From Desulfurivibrionaceae bacterium (GTDB lineage: Bacteria; Desulfobacterota; Desulfobulbia; Desulfobulbales; VMSU01), in assembly GCA_030145275.1 (NCBI GenBank), contig JAQYVV010000014.1, positions 1 to 63,501 on the forward strand: a DNA stretch of 63,501 nucleotides, written 5' to 3'. Shown piece after piece: positions 26,773 to 35,762 of this stretch (position 1 is the first letter of the stretch; each line of letters opens with the position of its first letter). Under the pieces are notes generated by a model. That model saw nothing but the letters and a program-made list of their open reading frames with translations, made no database searches and was not told the origin of the DNA. A program made the position numbers and the translations under genes.

Positions 26773-28680
26773 TTAAGCACCTCCACCAACAACTCTTAGC
26801 TTCACAGCAGATTTTTCAAGCTTGCTGACCTTGCCCCTGCTCCCACCTTCAAACTCAGGGACAATGTTTCTTAAATGCTTGATGAGTTGAACAATGTCCC
26901 TACTTTGGGCCGATATTCTCAACTCCTCAAGTTCATGGGTCAACCACTCCCAATCGACCTCTCGGCTTCTGGATAGCTGTAGTTTAGGGTGTTCCGTACC
27001 CATAAGCCCTTCACTGTCATGAAAAATTTCTTCATACAGCTTCTCTCCCGGGCGCAATCCGGTGTACTCAATCTGAATATCTTCCCCCACCGCATGCCCG
27101 GACAATCTGATCATCTGCTCAGCAAGGTCCTTTATCAATATTGGCTCACCCATCTCTAATACGTAAATCTCACTTCCTTTCCCCATTGAACCAGCCTGCA
27201 AGATAAGACCGACTGACTCAGGAATGGTCATAAAATAACGGGTGATGTCTTTATGGGTCACCGTCACCGGCCCACCTGCCTGAATCTGTTTTTCAAAGAG
27301 TGGCACCACTGAACCGGCAGAGCCAAGGACATTACCAAAACGGGTGGTTATAAATTTGGTATTAGATCGTTTGGCCAAATTTTGACAATACAACTCAGCA
27401 ATCCTCTTGGTGGCCCCCATCACATTGGCAGGATTAACTGCCTTGTCCGTTGAAACCATCACGAAACGCTGAACCCCAAACTTATCAGCCGCATCAGCGA
27501 TAACCTTTGTGCCAATAACATTGTTAAAAACACCCTCGGCCGGGTTCTTCTCCAACATGGGCACATGCTTGTAGGCTGCGGCATGAAATACGACATCAGG
27601 ACTAAAAGTCTTAAACGTCCACTCGACCCGGTTGACAATTTTCACATCACCAAGGACAGCGACCAGATTCAGGTCGGGGAAACTTCCCCGCAACTCGTGC
27701 TCAATACTGTATAGATTGTATTCACCATGTTCAAAGATAATAAGCCTATTAGGTTGAGCCTGGGAAATTTGCCGGCACAACTCGGCACCGATCGAACCGC
27801 CTCCTCCTGTGACCAGAACGTTTTTACCCTGCAAATATCTGGAGATGGCCTTTTTATCCAGCTGAACCGGCTCCCGACCTAACAGATCATTGACAGTGAC
27901 CGGCCGCAGGTGACCGACCTCTATTTTCTGGCCGGTCAATTCAACAACCGAGGGCAAAGTCTTACATTTCAACCCCAGTCTTGCACACTCATTAACGATC
28001 CGGTTAATCGTTGCTCGAGTGGCCGATGGAATAGCCAATAAAACCACGCCAACCGACAATCTCCTCGCCAAAAATTCCAGGTCGGTCAGGCCCCCAAGAA
28101 CCCGAACCCCGCGTATCTCTCTGCCGTGTCTTTTTATGTCATCATCAAGAAATCCCACAGACTGATATTTTTGCGAGGAAATAATGTCACGAACCAAGGA
28201 TTCGCCAGCCCGGCCGGCACCAAAAATAAAAACTCGTTTCCCTTCCTTCACCTTCAGGTAAAGATGCCTGTCTCGACTATAGCGGTAGAGAAAACGAGAG
28301 CCTGACAACAGGAGAGCTAGGAGAATTGGGTACAAAATAAAAATAGAGCGGGGAATTAGCGCGACCTTCAAGAACACAACCGCAACAAGGGCAGTAAGAA
28401 GCGTGCCAAGAAAAACGGCTTTAACAATACGAACAAGATCAGGCAAGGAGGCAAAACGCCAGAGCCCTCGATACAGGCCAAAAAGCCAGTACATAGTGAT
28501 CTGCACGGGCAGTGCAATTCCCAACATCTTCTGAAAACCTATAAAATATTGGTCGGAAATAGGGCCCAAGTTAAACCGAAGTAAAAAAGCAAGATACAGT
28601 GCAATCGGAATGCACAAAAAGTCATGTGCAAAAGCGGCCCATTTGGTAAACAGAATTCTGCCCAAATATTTTTTAATCAC
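26773..28680 (-). CDS. Membrane nucleotide-sugar 4,6-dehydratase, CapD/FlaA1 family
   Basis: It converts UDP-GlcNAc to a 4-keto-6-deoxy sugar as a first step of surface glycan synthesis (as WbpM and PglF do). Four membrane helices lie in about residues 15-120. A Rossmann region (IFGAGRAGESLV) follows, then the SDR domain with TGGGGSIGAELCRQI and the active-site VSTDKAVNPANVMGATKR. The GTG at 28680 has an excellent ribosome site (gaaggagc) and is preferred to a GTG or ATG up to 48 bases upstream. That gives 635 residues. The gene starts the surface-glycan region. Confidence 0.92.
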   Translation of the reverse strand: MIKKYLGRILFTKWAAFAHDFLCIPIALYLAFLLRFNLGPISDQYFIGFQKMLGIALPVQITMYWLFGLYRGLWRFASLPDLVRIVKAVFLGTLLTALVAVVFLKVALIPRSIFILYPILLALLLSGSRFLYRYSRDRHLYLKVKEGKRVFIFGAGRAGESLVRDIISSQKYQSVGFLDDDIKRHGREIRGVRVLGGLTDLEFLARRLSVGVVLLAIPSATRATINRIVNECARLGLKCKTLPSVVELTGQKIEVGHLRPVTVNDLLGREPVQLDKKAISRYLQGKNVLVTGGGGSIGAELCRQISQAQPNRLIIFEHGEYNLYSIEHELRGSFPDLNLVAVLGDVKIVNRVEWTFKTFSPDVVFHAAAYKHVPMLEKNPAEGVFNNVIGTKVIADAADKFGVQRFVMVSTDKAVNPANVMGATKRIAELYCQNLAKRSNTKFITTRFGNVLGSAGSVVPLFEKQIQAGGPVTVTHKDITRYFMTIPESVGLILQAGSMGKGSEIYVLEMGEPILIKDLAEQMIRLSGHAVGEDIQIEYTGLRPGEKLYEEIFHDSEGLMGTEHPKLQLSRSREVDWEWLTHELEELRISAQSRDIVQLIKHLRNIVPEFEGGSRGKVSKLEKSAVKLRVVGGGA

Positions 28681-28885
28681 ACAATGCTCCTTCACAGATA
28701 ATTGATACCTTTGTCCCATCATAGTCACAGGGAATACCTAAGTCAATGACCTTGTCAGGCTCGCTATGAACCTTGTTAAACAAGGTCTTATTTTCTTACA
28801 CCCACATTAACATTGAGAATCCGGGACATTCCACGACCAACACTTGTTTTAGCCTTGTGATGAACCCTCGGAGATGCTACAAATA

Positions 28886-28953
28886 GAGCCTCTTGCAAGA
28901 AGCCGTCATCCCTAAATGTTTTTATCGGGGATCCAGGTTTTTGCAAGAGGCTC
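28886..28953. repeat. Inverted repeat before the GT4 gene
   Basis: Perfect 13-bp arms GAGCCTCTTGCAA and TTGCAAGAGGCTC surround a 42-base spacer that itself contains CATCCCTA...ATCGGGGATCC. It may be an extragenic palindrome of the type often scattered in these genomes, or a terminator. Confidence 0.75.
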
Positions 28954-29001
28954 ACATGTTATTTGTTTTCGTTTACCCGCCCCAGGAAAATATTAATCAC
29001 C

Positions 29002-30111
29002 ATGCCTAACTTTCCAATCTACCTAGACAACACGATTTTCAGCCGACAGCAAAAAGGGGGCATTTCCGTATACTGGTTTGAACTTTTACGGAGGATGGCT
29101 GCAGGGAACAAACAGTTGACGGTCTTTAATCAGAATGTATCTGGGAATAATATTTTTGCAGAAAAATTACCAAAGGACTTGACCACGCATTATGAACGAA
29201 AGTTCTTACCCGGTAAAATATCCAGTTATTTCCCTCTGCAGGATCGGATAAAAGAACCCGCTTTGTTCCACTCAAGTTTCTATAGAATATCAGTCCAAAA
29301 GAATATTGCCAATGTTGTGACTGTCTACGATTTTATATATGAATATTTTCGTCATGGCCTACCGAAAATTATTCATTTATGGCAAAAAAAATTTTCCTTG
29401 CACAGAGCTGATGGGATCATCTGTATTTCAGAAAACACAAAAAAAGATATGCTGCTTTTCTACCCGGAATTGCAAGCAAAACATATCAAGGTAATCCACT
29501 TAGGAGTCGCTGATGATTATCATGTTATTAAGGATCAGCCTGCCACTCATGGTGAAATAGGCGAGATACTCAGAGAAAAATACATTATTTTTGTCGGCGC
29601 AAGATCTTCTTATAAAAATTTTGATATAGCTGTTGATGTTGTGCGGCAAATACCTAAATGTAAACTTTTACTTATAGGTGGTTTAGATCTGTCACCCAAA
29701 GAGAAAGGTAATCTTGAAGACAAATTAGCCGGGAAATATTGGCATTATCAAAATGTTAAGAACTCCTTGTTGAATATTTTCTATAACAACGCTTTTTGTT
29801 TATTGTACCCGTCAAGTTATGAAGGATTTGGTATTCCTCCATTGGAGGCGATGAGTGCTGGATGTCCTGTTGTGGCCATGAACAGCTCATCGATTCCTGA
29901 AGTATGCGGTCACGCTGGCCTCTTGAGTGACAGGCCCGATGTAAACGAAATTACGAAGCTTACTCAAAAACTGCATGATTCTGACTTTCGAAAAGAAATT
30001 ATCACCAAAGGACAAATTCAAGCTCAACAATTTAGCTGGGATAAGTGTTATAGAGAAACCATATTATTTTACAGCAAAGTTTATCACAATAAGTTTGATG
30101 CTCTCATATAA
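29002..30111 (+). CDS. Glycosyltransferase family 4
   Basis: It is a retaining glycosyltransferase of the GT-B fold, acting on a lipid-linked glycan at the cytoplasmic face. The acceptor domain opens with IYLDNTIFSRQQKGGISVYW. The donor half carries YPSSYEGFGIPPLEAMSAGCPV and SSIPEVCGHAG, the EX7E-type nucleotide-sugar site. The ATG at 29002 has an aggaaa box upstream. A TTG 13 codons earlier is less likely. The length is 369 residues. The sugar transferred is unknown. Confidence 0.9.
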   Translation: MPNFPIYLDNTIFSRQQKGGISVYWFELLRRMAAGNKQLTVFNQNVSGNNIFAEKLPKDLTTHYERKFLPGKISSYFPLQDRIKEPALFHSSFYRISVQKNIANVVTVYDFIYEYFRHGLPKIIHLWQKKFSLHRADGIICISENTKKDMLLFYPELQAKHIKVIHLGVADDYHVIKDQPATHGEIGEILREKYIIFVGARSSYKNFDIAVDVVRQIPKCKLLLIGGLDLSPKEKGNLEDKLAGKYWHYQNVKNSLLNIFYNNAFCLLYPSSYEGFGIPPLEAMSAGCPVVAMNSSSIPEVCGHAGLLSDRPDVNEITKLTQKLHDSDFRKEIITKGQIQAQQFSWDKCYRETILFYSKVYHNKFDALI

Positions 30112-30143
30112 AATCTCGGGATGAAGGAACTGAAATATTCTTG

Positions 30144-30908
30144 ATGAAAATATCTATTATTACTGTCTGTCTAAATGCTGCTGCAACCCTTGAAGATACC
30201 ATTCTGTCCGTACTGAACCAAACCTATCCTAATATTGAATATATCCTGATAGACGGAGCATCCTCCGATCAAACAATGGAGGTAGTAAAGAAATATAACA
30301 AGGACCTGGATTTTTGGATTTCGCAACCAGATAATGGTATCTACGATGCCATGAACCGTGGAATAAAGCACGCGACCGGGGACATAATAGGGTTTTTAAA
30401 TGCAGACGATGTTTTTGCTGATAGAGATTCGGTACAATGGCTTGCCAAGGAGCTCAGCTCGCAAGATATTGATGCCTGTTATGCCGATTTGGTTTATGTC
30501 ACTCATCTCACAGATGAAAAAGCAGTCCGCCACTACAGCAGCAAACATTTTTCCCCTCAAAGTATTGCATATGGGATAATGCCAGCACATCCAACACTTT
30601 ATGTGAAAAGAAAGGTGTTTGAAAAATATGGTTTTTTCAAAACAGACTATAAGATAGCCGCTGACTTTGAGTTTGTCGCAAGGGTGTTTGGCACACAGCA
30701 GATTAGAGCAGCGTACCTACCCAAGATCTTGGTTAAAATGAGGACAGGAGGAGTAAGCACAGCTGGTATAAAAAATAACATAATCTTAAACCGGGAAATA
30801 GTCAGAGCATGCCGATGTAATAATATTGCAACAAATTACATCAAGGTGTACCTGAAATATTTTAAAAAGGTTTTCGAGCTGATCCATACTCCTTATATAG
30901 CTCGATAA
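30144..30908 (+). CDS. Glycosyltransferase family 2
   Basis: This inverting GT-A glycosyltransferase has the typical opening ISIITVCLNAAATLEDTI and the donor motif YILIDGASSDQT. The metal motif is LNADDVFAD (a DXD variant), and the acceptor end is MRTGGVS. The length is 254 residues. It follows the GT4 gene at 32 bases, so the two belong to one transcript. The protein is soluble and would act at the inner-membrane face. Confidence 0.9.
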   Translation: MKISIITVCLNAAATLEDTILSVLNQTYPNIEYILIDGASSDQTMEVVKKYNKDLDFWISQPDNGIYDAMNRGIKHATGDIIGFLNADDVFADRDSVQWLAKELSSQDIDACYADLVYVTHLTDEKAVRHYSSKHFSPQSIAYGIMPAHPTLYVKRKVFEKYGFFKTDYKIAADFEFVARVFGTQQIRAAYLPKILVKMRTGGVSTAGIKNNIILNREIVRACRCNNIATNYIKVYLKYFKKVFELIHTPYIAR

Positions 30909-31275
30909 ACACTGTCAGCAAATTTGTGGCCCCTTCATCCTTCGATGGCCTTTTAGTACCTTAGAAATTATTTCGAAGTCTGCGCTTATCTCGTGTATTT
31001 TATGGCAAGAAATTAAAAAAATAGATTAATTTGAATATGTTGCATCTACTTTTAAGGTACTTATCCTTCTTTTCCGGTTCATCTGGGTTACGAAAGCATC
31101 AAATCTAACATTGTTCAAAATTTTTATCTTTACAGAAATTCCACATGAGTATTATAGATTACAATGTCAGAAGGCTGCCCGAAAATAGATTTTCGTCAAG
31201 AAACCTATTCTCGGACATCCTCTTCTCAAGTGTGTTCTATGCCCCCCAATAAAAAAGTATGGGAAATTATTCACA
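30909..31275. other. Gap between GT2 and gmd genes
   Basis: These 367 bases are mostly repeat A5 (30951-31090), then an AT-rich stretch that may hold the gmd promoter. A ribosome site for gmd is weak. Confidence 0.4.
30951..31090 (+). repeat. Dispersed repeat family A, copy A5
   Basis: This copy starts TTTTAGTACCTTAG and carries TTCGAAGTCTGCGCTTATC, as in A2 and A3. It continues with GTTGCATCTACTTTTAAGG and ends in a diverged outer palindrome (TTCCGGTTCATCTGGGTTA). It is closest to the mltA copy A3 but has a stop in the corresponding frame. Confidence 0.75.
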
Positions 31276-32244
31276 ATGAAAACAGCTTTAATCTTTGGAA
31301 TATCAGGCCAGGATGGTGCGTATTTATCCAAATTTCTTCTTTCAAAAGGCTACAGGGTCATCGGTACCTCTCGGGATGCCGAGGGCTCCTCCTTTATAAA
31401 TCTGCAAAAACTGGACATACACGATAAAGTCGAACTTTTTTCGGCCTCTTTGCATGACTTCAGAAGTGTCCTGCAGGTTATCAGTAATAACGCACCAGAT
31501 GAAATATACAATTTGGCAGGGCAAAGTTCTGTGGGACTCTCTTTTGAACAACCCGTGGAAACTTTTGAAAGTATCAGTATAGCAAACCTGAACCTCCTGG
31601 AGGCCATCAGATTTTTAGAAATACCGGTACGCTATTATAATGCCGGGTCAAGCGAGTGTTTTGGCAACACCAGGAAACCGGTGGTGGAAACAGATCCATT
31701 TGTACCGAGAAGTCCTTATGCGGTAGCGAAGGCTGCTGCCTACTGGCAGGTAGCAAACTACAGGGAGGCGTACAACCTTTTTGCCTGTTCTGGGATTTTG
31801 TTCAACCATGAGTCCCCGCTTCGTCCAAAACGGTTTGTCACCCAAAAGATTGTGACAGCTGCTTGTAATATAGCACTAGGGAAACAAGATAGGTTGGACT
31901 TAGGGAATATTGAGGTGGAAAGAGACTGGGGTTGGGCCCCGGAATATGTTGAAGCAATGTGGCATATGCTGCAACAGGAGCTTCCAGAGGACTTTATAAT
32001 TGCCACCGGCACCTACCATAAACTTAAAGACTTTGTCTCGGCAGTTTTTTCGGTTTTGGATTTGGACTGGCAGGAATACGTCCAATATGACAATAAATTG
32101 CTCCGCCCTTCAGAGGCAAACCGGGTTTCCGGGAGTCCGAAAAAAGCAAAAGAAGTCCTCGGCTGGAAGGCAAAACTACAGATGCACGACGTGGTAAAAA
32201 AATTGGTAGAAAGCAGATACCAGGAGATTTCCACAAAAGGTTAA
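31276..32244 (+). CDS. gmd: GDP-mannose 4,6-dehydratase-like enzyme
   Basis: The protein is an extended SDR enzyme that makes GDP-4-keto-6-deoxymannose, the precursor of rhamnose, fucose or perosamine units. The cofactor motif is GISGQDGAYL. Family marks are YNLAGQSSVGLSFEQP and GSSECFG, plus the catalytic SPYAVAKAAAYWQ (YxxxK) and FNHESPLRPKRFVTQK. At 322 residues it is a little shorter than the usual 345-370. No reductase or epimerase for the next step is seen nearby. Confidence 0.88.
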   Translation: MKTALIFGISGQDGAYLSKFLLSKGYRVIGTSRDAEGSSFINLQKLDIHDKVELFSASLHDFRSVLQVISNNAPDEIYNLAGQSSVGLSFEQPVETFESISIANLNLLEAIRFLEIPVRYYNAGSSECFGNTRKPVVETDPFVPRSPYAVAKAAAYWQVANYREAYNLFACSGILFNHESPLRPKRFVTQKIVTAACNIALGKQDRLDLGNIEVERDWGWAPEYVEAMWHMLQQELPEDFIIATGTYHKLKDFVSAVFSVLDLDWQEYVQYDNKLLRPSEANRVSGSPKKAKEVLGWKAKLQMHDVVKKLVESRYQEISTKG

Positions 32245-32513
32245 AAGAAAGTTGCTATTCAGGTTAATGCCTAGAGATAGCAAAAAACACCGAGGTGCAG
32301 CTGTCTGACACCGCTCCACAGGAAGGCACTGATAAAACTTTTGCTTATAGCAACTTGCAAATTTGGGACAGTGTGCTTACTCTCTTCGAAATGATTTTTC
32401 GGGCGCCTGGCAATCGGGCAGGGGCTCGATGTTTCGCTTAAAATAGAGGCCGAGCCACCCGGTTAGTACGCTGAACAGTTACCTCTGAACATTGAATTGA
32501 GAATAAATTACTT
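32245..32513. other. Gap before the type I secretion genes
   Basis: These 269 bases contain a family B remnant (GCTGAACAGTTACCTC near 32470) and a GC-rich stretch with GGCTCG/CGAGCC pairs. A promoter for the secretion operon should lie here but is not obvious. Confidence 0.35.
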
Positions 32514-34283
32514 ATGCATTCCGTAAAGTTAAAAAATGAGCTTACCCAGGTAATTTCTAAGCTCAAGAACTCCTTCTTGACAGTCGGCTTTTTCAGCCTT
32601 TTTATAAACTTACTTGCCTTGGTTCCCGCTTTGTATATGCTGCAGCTGTACGGACGAGTTCTTACCAGCCGCAGCGAAACTACCCTGGTTATGCTGACTT
32701 TGCTGGCAGGACTGTTCTTTGTTGTCCAGGGACTGCTAGAGTTTGTTCGTTCCCGAATCCTGATTAGGGTTGGTGCCCGCATGGAGACCATGCTCAATCA
32801 GAGACTGTTTGATGCCATGTTCCGACTCAGTATTAGCAATCCAGGTACGAGCAGTTCCCAACCTCTTCGTGATCTTACCACTATTCGCCAATTCATGACC
32901 GGCAATGGTTTGTTTGCCCTATTTGACAGCCCTTGGATGCCCATTTACATAGCCTTGCTGTTTTTCTTTCACCCATGGTTTGGCTGGTTTGCGGTGGGTG
33001 CTGCGGTGATTTTACTTAGTATCACTCTCTTAAATGAGTGGAGCACCAAGAAGTTTCTTTCTGAGGCCAATACGAAAAGTATTCAGTCCTTCAACCAGGC
33101 AAACAGTCATGTTCGGAATGCTGAAGTAGTGCATGCCATGGGGATGCAGAAGCATCTGCGCGACAAATGGCTTGATGGCCATCAAGAATTTTTGCAAACT
33201 CAGAACCGGGCCAGTGACAATGCCAGTATCTGGACCAATTCGAGTAAGTCAATGCGGATTATGTCCCAATCTTTTATGCTTGGGCTTGGCGGCTATTTAG
33301 CCATACAAGGAGAAGTTGATCCAGCCATGATGATTGCCGGTTCTATTATTATGGGACGGGCTTTGGGACCTCTTGATTTATTAATCGGAAGCTGGAAGGG
33401 ATTTACTGAGGCCCGAGGCTCTTATGAGCGAATAAATGGGCTTTTACAACAGTTCCCTGAAGAAAAAGAATATATGAAACTGCCGCCGCCGGAAGGAAAT
33501 GTTAGCCTGACGAATGTCATGTTAGCCGCCCCTGGCACCAACCAGTTTATCCTTCGGGGGATCACCTTTTCTCTGCCCAAGGGGGCAACCCTTGGAGTTA
33601 TAGGCCCCAGTGCTGCCGGTAAATCTTCACTGGTGCGAGCTTTATTGGGTCTTTGGCCTGTGAAAGCAGGGGAGGTACGCTTGGACGGTGCGGACATTTA
33701 TCAATGGGACCGGCATCTTTTGGGGCCGTACATCGGTTACCTTCCCCAGGATATTGAGCTTTTTGATGGTTCAATTGCTGCCAATATTGCAAGATTTGGA
33801 GAACTGGATTCAGAAAAGGTGATAGAGGCCGCAAAGCTTGCAGATGTCCATGAGATGATCTTACAATTACCGGACGGCTATGATACCGTTATTGGCCAGA
33901 GAGGCGGCGCACTTTCAGGCGGTCAGCGCCAGCGTGTGGGTTTGGCCCGGGCAGTATACGGCGAGCCAAGTCTGGTGGTGCTGGACGAACCGAACTCAAA
34001 CCTGGATGACAAAGGGGAAGTAGCTTTAGCCCAGGCGGTGAGGAAGTTGCAGAAAAAGGGGGCCACAATTATTTTGGTTACCCACCGCCAATCTCTTCTC
34101 CAGGTTGTCGACACCTTGATGTTTTTAAAAAATGGCCAAATTTCCCTTTTTGGCCCTCGAGATGAGGTCATGGCAAAGATGCTGGCCGCCGCCCAGTCGG
34201 CAAAGCCACCATCCCCCCAAAAGGCAGCGCCTCAAAGAAATAAAATAGCGCAAACTGTTCCAGTTGTGGGGATGCCGGCATGA
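32514..34283 (+). CDS. Type I secretion ABC transporter (permease-ATPase)
   Basis: This inner-membrane component of a type I secretion system is of the PrtD/AprD type, without an N-terminal C39 peptidase domain. Residues 20-300 hold the six membrane helices. The ATPase half has Walker A GPSAAGKSS (about 364-372), the signature LSGGQRQRVGLARA (about 467-480) and Walker B VVLDEPNSNLD. The length of 589 residues is normal. It overlaps the HlyD gene by ATGA. Its likely cargo is the three RTX/DUF4214 proteins in this window. Confidence 0.95.
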   Translation: MHSVKLKNELTQVISKLKNSFLTVGFFSLFINLLALVPALYMLQLYGRVLTSRSETTLVMLTLLAGLFFVVQGLLEFVRSRILIRVGARMETMLNQRLFDAMFRLSISNPGTSSSQPLRDLTTIRQFMTGNGLFALFDSPWMPIYIALLFFFHPWFGWFAVGAAVILLSITLLNEWSTKKFLSEANTKSIQSFNQANSHVRNAEVVHAMGMQKHLRDKWLDGHQEFLQTQNRASDNASIWTNSSKSMRIMSQSFMLGLGGYLAIQGEVDPAMMIAGSIIMGRALGPLDLLIGSWKGFTEARGSYERINGLLQQFPEEKEYMKLPPPEGNVSLTNVMLAAPGTNQFILRGITFSLPKGATLGVIGPSAAGKSSLVRALLGLWPVKAGEVRLDGADIYQWDRHLLGPYIGYLPQDIELFDGSIAANIARFGELDSEKVIEAAKLADVHEMILQLPDGYDTVIGQRGGALSGGQRQRVGLARAVYGEPSLVVLDEPNSNLDDKGEVALAQAVRKLQKKGATIILVTHRQSLLQVVDTLMFLKNGQISLFGPRDEVMAKMLAAAQSAKPPSPQKAAPQRNKIAQTVPVVGMPA

Positions 34284-35755
34284 GTGATATAAAACAAAAG
34301 AGTGTAGACGAAGAAAAAGAGAGCGTGGCTAAAAATACTGGCCAAGCAGATGAACCGCAACTTACATCTGGCAGCCAGGAAGATGGCGCGGCTCTTGTGA
34401 CAATGGTTTCCAAAGACGGCCAGGAGATCATTGAAGTTACACCGCCAACCACGCCCGACCACGAGACTCCTCCTGCAGGAGACTATGTTTATCGCATATT
34501 TGGTTTTATTGTTTTGGCTCTTTGCTTTGGCGGCATCGGCGGTTGGGCCGCCTTCGCCCCCCTGGAAAGTGCCGTTGTGGTTATGGGAGAAGTCCGGGAT
34601 GAGTCCAAGATAAAGATAGTGCAGCACCTTGAGGGGGGATTGGTCGAAGAAATTTTTGTTAAAGATGGTGATTTGGTCTCAAAAGACCAGGTGTTGCTAC
34701 GCCTCAACGATACCCAAGTCCGAACCCAGCTAGAAGAGGCCCATTGGCAATATTTAGTCACTTTGGCGACCACGGATAGACTCGAGGCTGAACAGAATGG
34801 TTTGAAGGAGATACCCTTTTCCGATGAGTTTCAGGAGCAAAGTAACTTGGTTAGAAAAATGCTGGCGGGAGAGGCGCAGTTGTTCGCCTTCCGGCGCGAA
34901 GCCTTTGATAGCGAAACTGATATTTTAAATCAGCGCGTTCAACAGTTGGAAGTGCAAATATCCGGTTTGGAAAAAGTTCAACAGGTCAAGCAGGAGCAGA
35001 TTGATGCCTTTGCCGCAGACATAGGAGAGTGGCAAAGCCTTTTTGAAAAGCAGTTGGCAGACAAGCAGCAGCTTCGCCAGATTCGCCAGCAACAACTGGT
35101 TTTGGAAGGGGATGTGGCCGGGCAGCAGGCAGAAATATCCCGTCTTCTTATTCAAATTGGCGAGACCAAATTACAAATTATCCAACATCGACGTTCATTT
35201 ATGTCTGACATCGCCCAGAAGCTCAAAGACACGCAATTTAGCATGACCGATTTAAAACTAAGAATGAACGCCTTGCAGGAGCGAGTGGATCACGCCGAAA
35301 TACTTGCGCCGGCCGATGGTATTGTTGTTGGAATGACCGTGCACACAATTGGGGCAGTTATTGCTCCGGGGAAAGAAATATTAAAGATTATCCCTCAGAC
35401 CAACCGGCATGTTATTGATGTTATGATCCCTATAACTGACATTGATAGGGTTGTCGTAGGCCTGAATGCCGATATTCGATTTTCCGCATTTGCCACCCGG
35501 ACACGGGCGGTAATTGACGGTAGAGTTGTCGACGTTGATGTCGGAACGACTTTGGATGAAAGAAGCGGAGCAAGTTATTACAAAGGAACGATTGAGGTCC
35601 TCCCTGAAGGCCTAAAAGATATGCGGGATGAAAACATTACCCTTATTTCAGGGATGCCGGCTGAGGTAATAATCCAAACGGGGTCACGATCACTGCTTGC
35701 TTACATTATCCAGCCATTTAGTGATATGATCGCCAAATCTTTTAGAGAAGAGTAA
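34280..35755 (+). CDS. HlyD-family membrane fusion protein of type I secretion
   Basis: This periplasmic adaptor links the ABC transporter to the outer-membrane channel. A cytoplasmic acidic segment (1-68) is followed by one membrane helix (about 72-95). Then come a lipoyl/barrel-sandwich half motif (VQHLEGGLVEEIFVKDGD), a long coiled coil (about 185-335) and the second half motif. The C-terminal beta-barrel contains the HlyD signature region IPITDIDRVVVGL. The length is 491 residues. Confidence 0.94.
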   Translation: MSDIKQKSVDEEKESVAKNTGQADEPQLTSGSQEDGAALVTMVSKDGQEIIEVTPPTTPDHETPPAGDYVYRIFGFIVLALCFGGIGGWAAFAPLESAVVVMGEVRDESKIKIVQHLEGGLVEEIFVKDGDLVSKDQVLLRLNDTQVRTQLEEAHWQYLVTLATTDRLEAEQNGLKEIPFSDEFQEQSNLVRKMLAGEAQLFAFRREAFDSETDILNQRVQQLEVQISGLEKVQQVKQEQIDAFAADIGEWQSLFEKQLADKQQLRQIRQQQLVLEGDVAGQQAEISRLLIQIGETKLQIIQHRRSFMSDIAQKLKDTQFSMTDLKLRMNALQERVDHAEILAPADGIVVGMTVHTIGAVIAPGKEILKIIPQTNRHVIDVMIPITDIDRVVVGLNADIRFSAFATRTRAVIDGRVVDVDVGTTLDERSGASYYKGTIEVLPEGLKDMRDENITLISGMPAEVIIQTGSRSLLAYIIQPFSDMIAKSFREE

Positions 35756-35762
35756 TACCAAT

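Noticed and set aside
31164..31427. Open frame at the start of gmd on the plus strand
   Set aside because: It overlaps gmd in another frame, lacks a family match and has no ribosome site.
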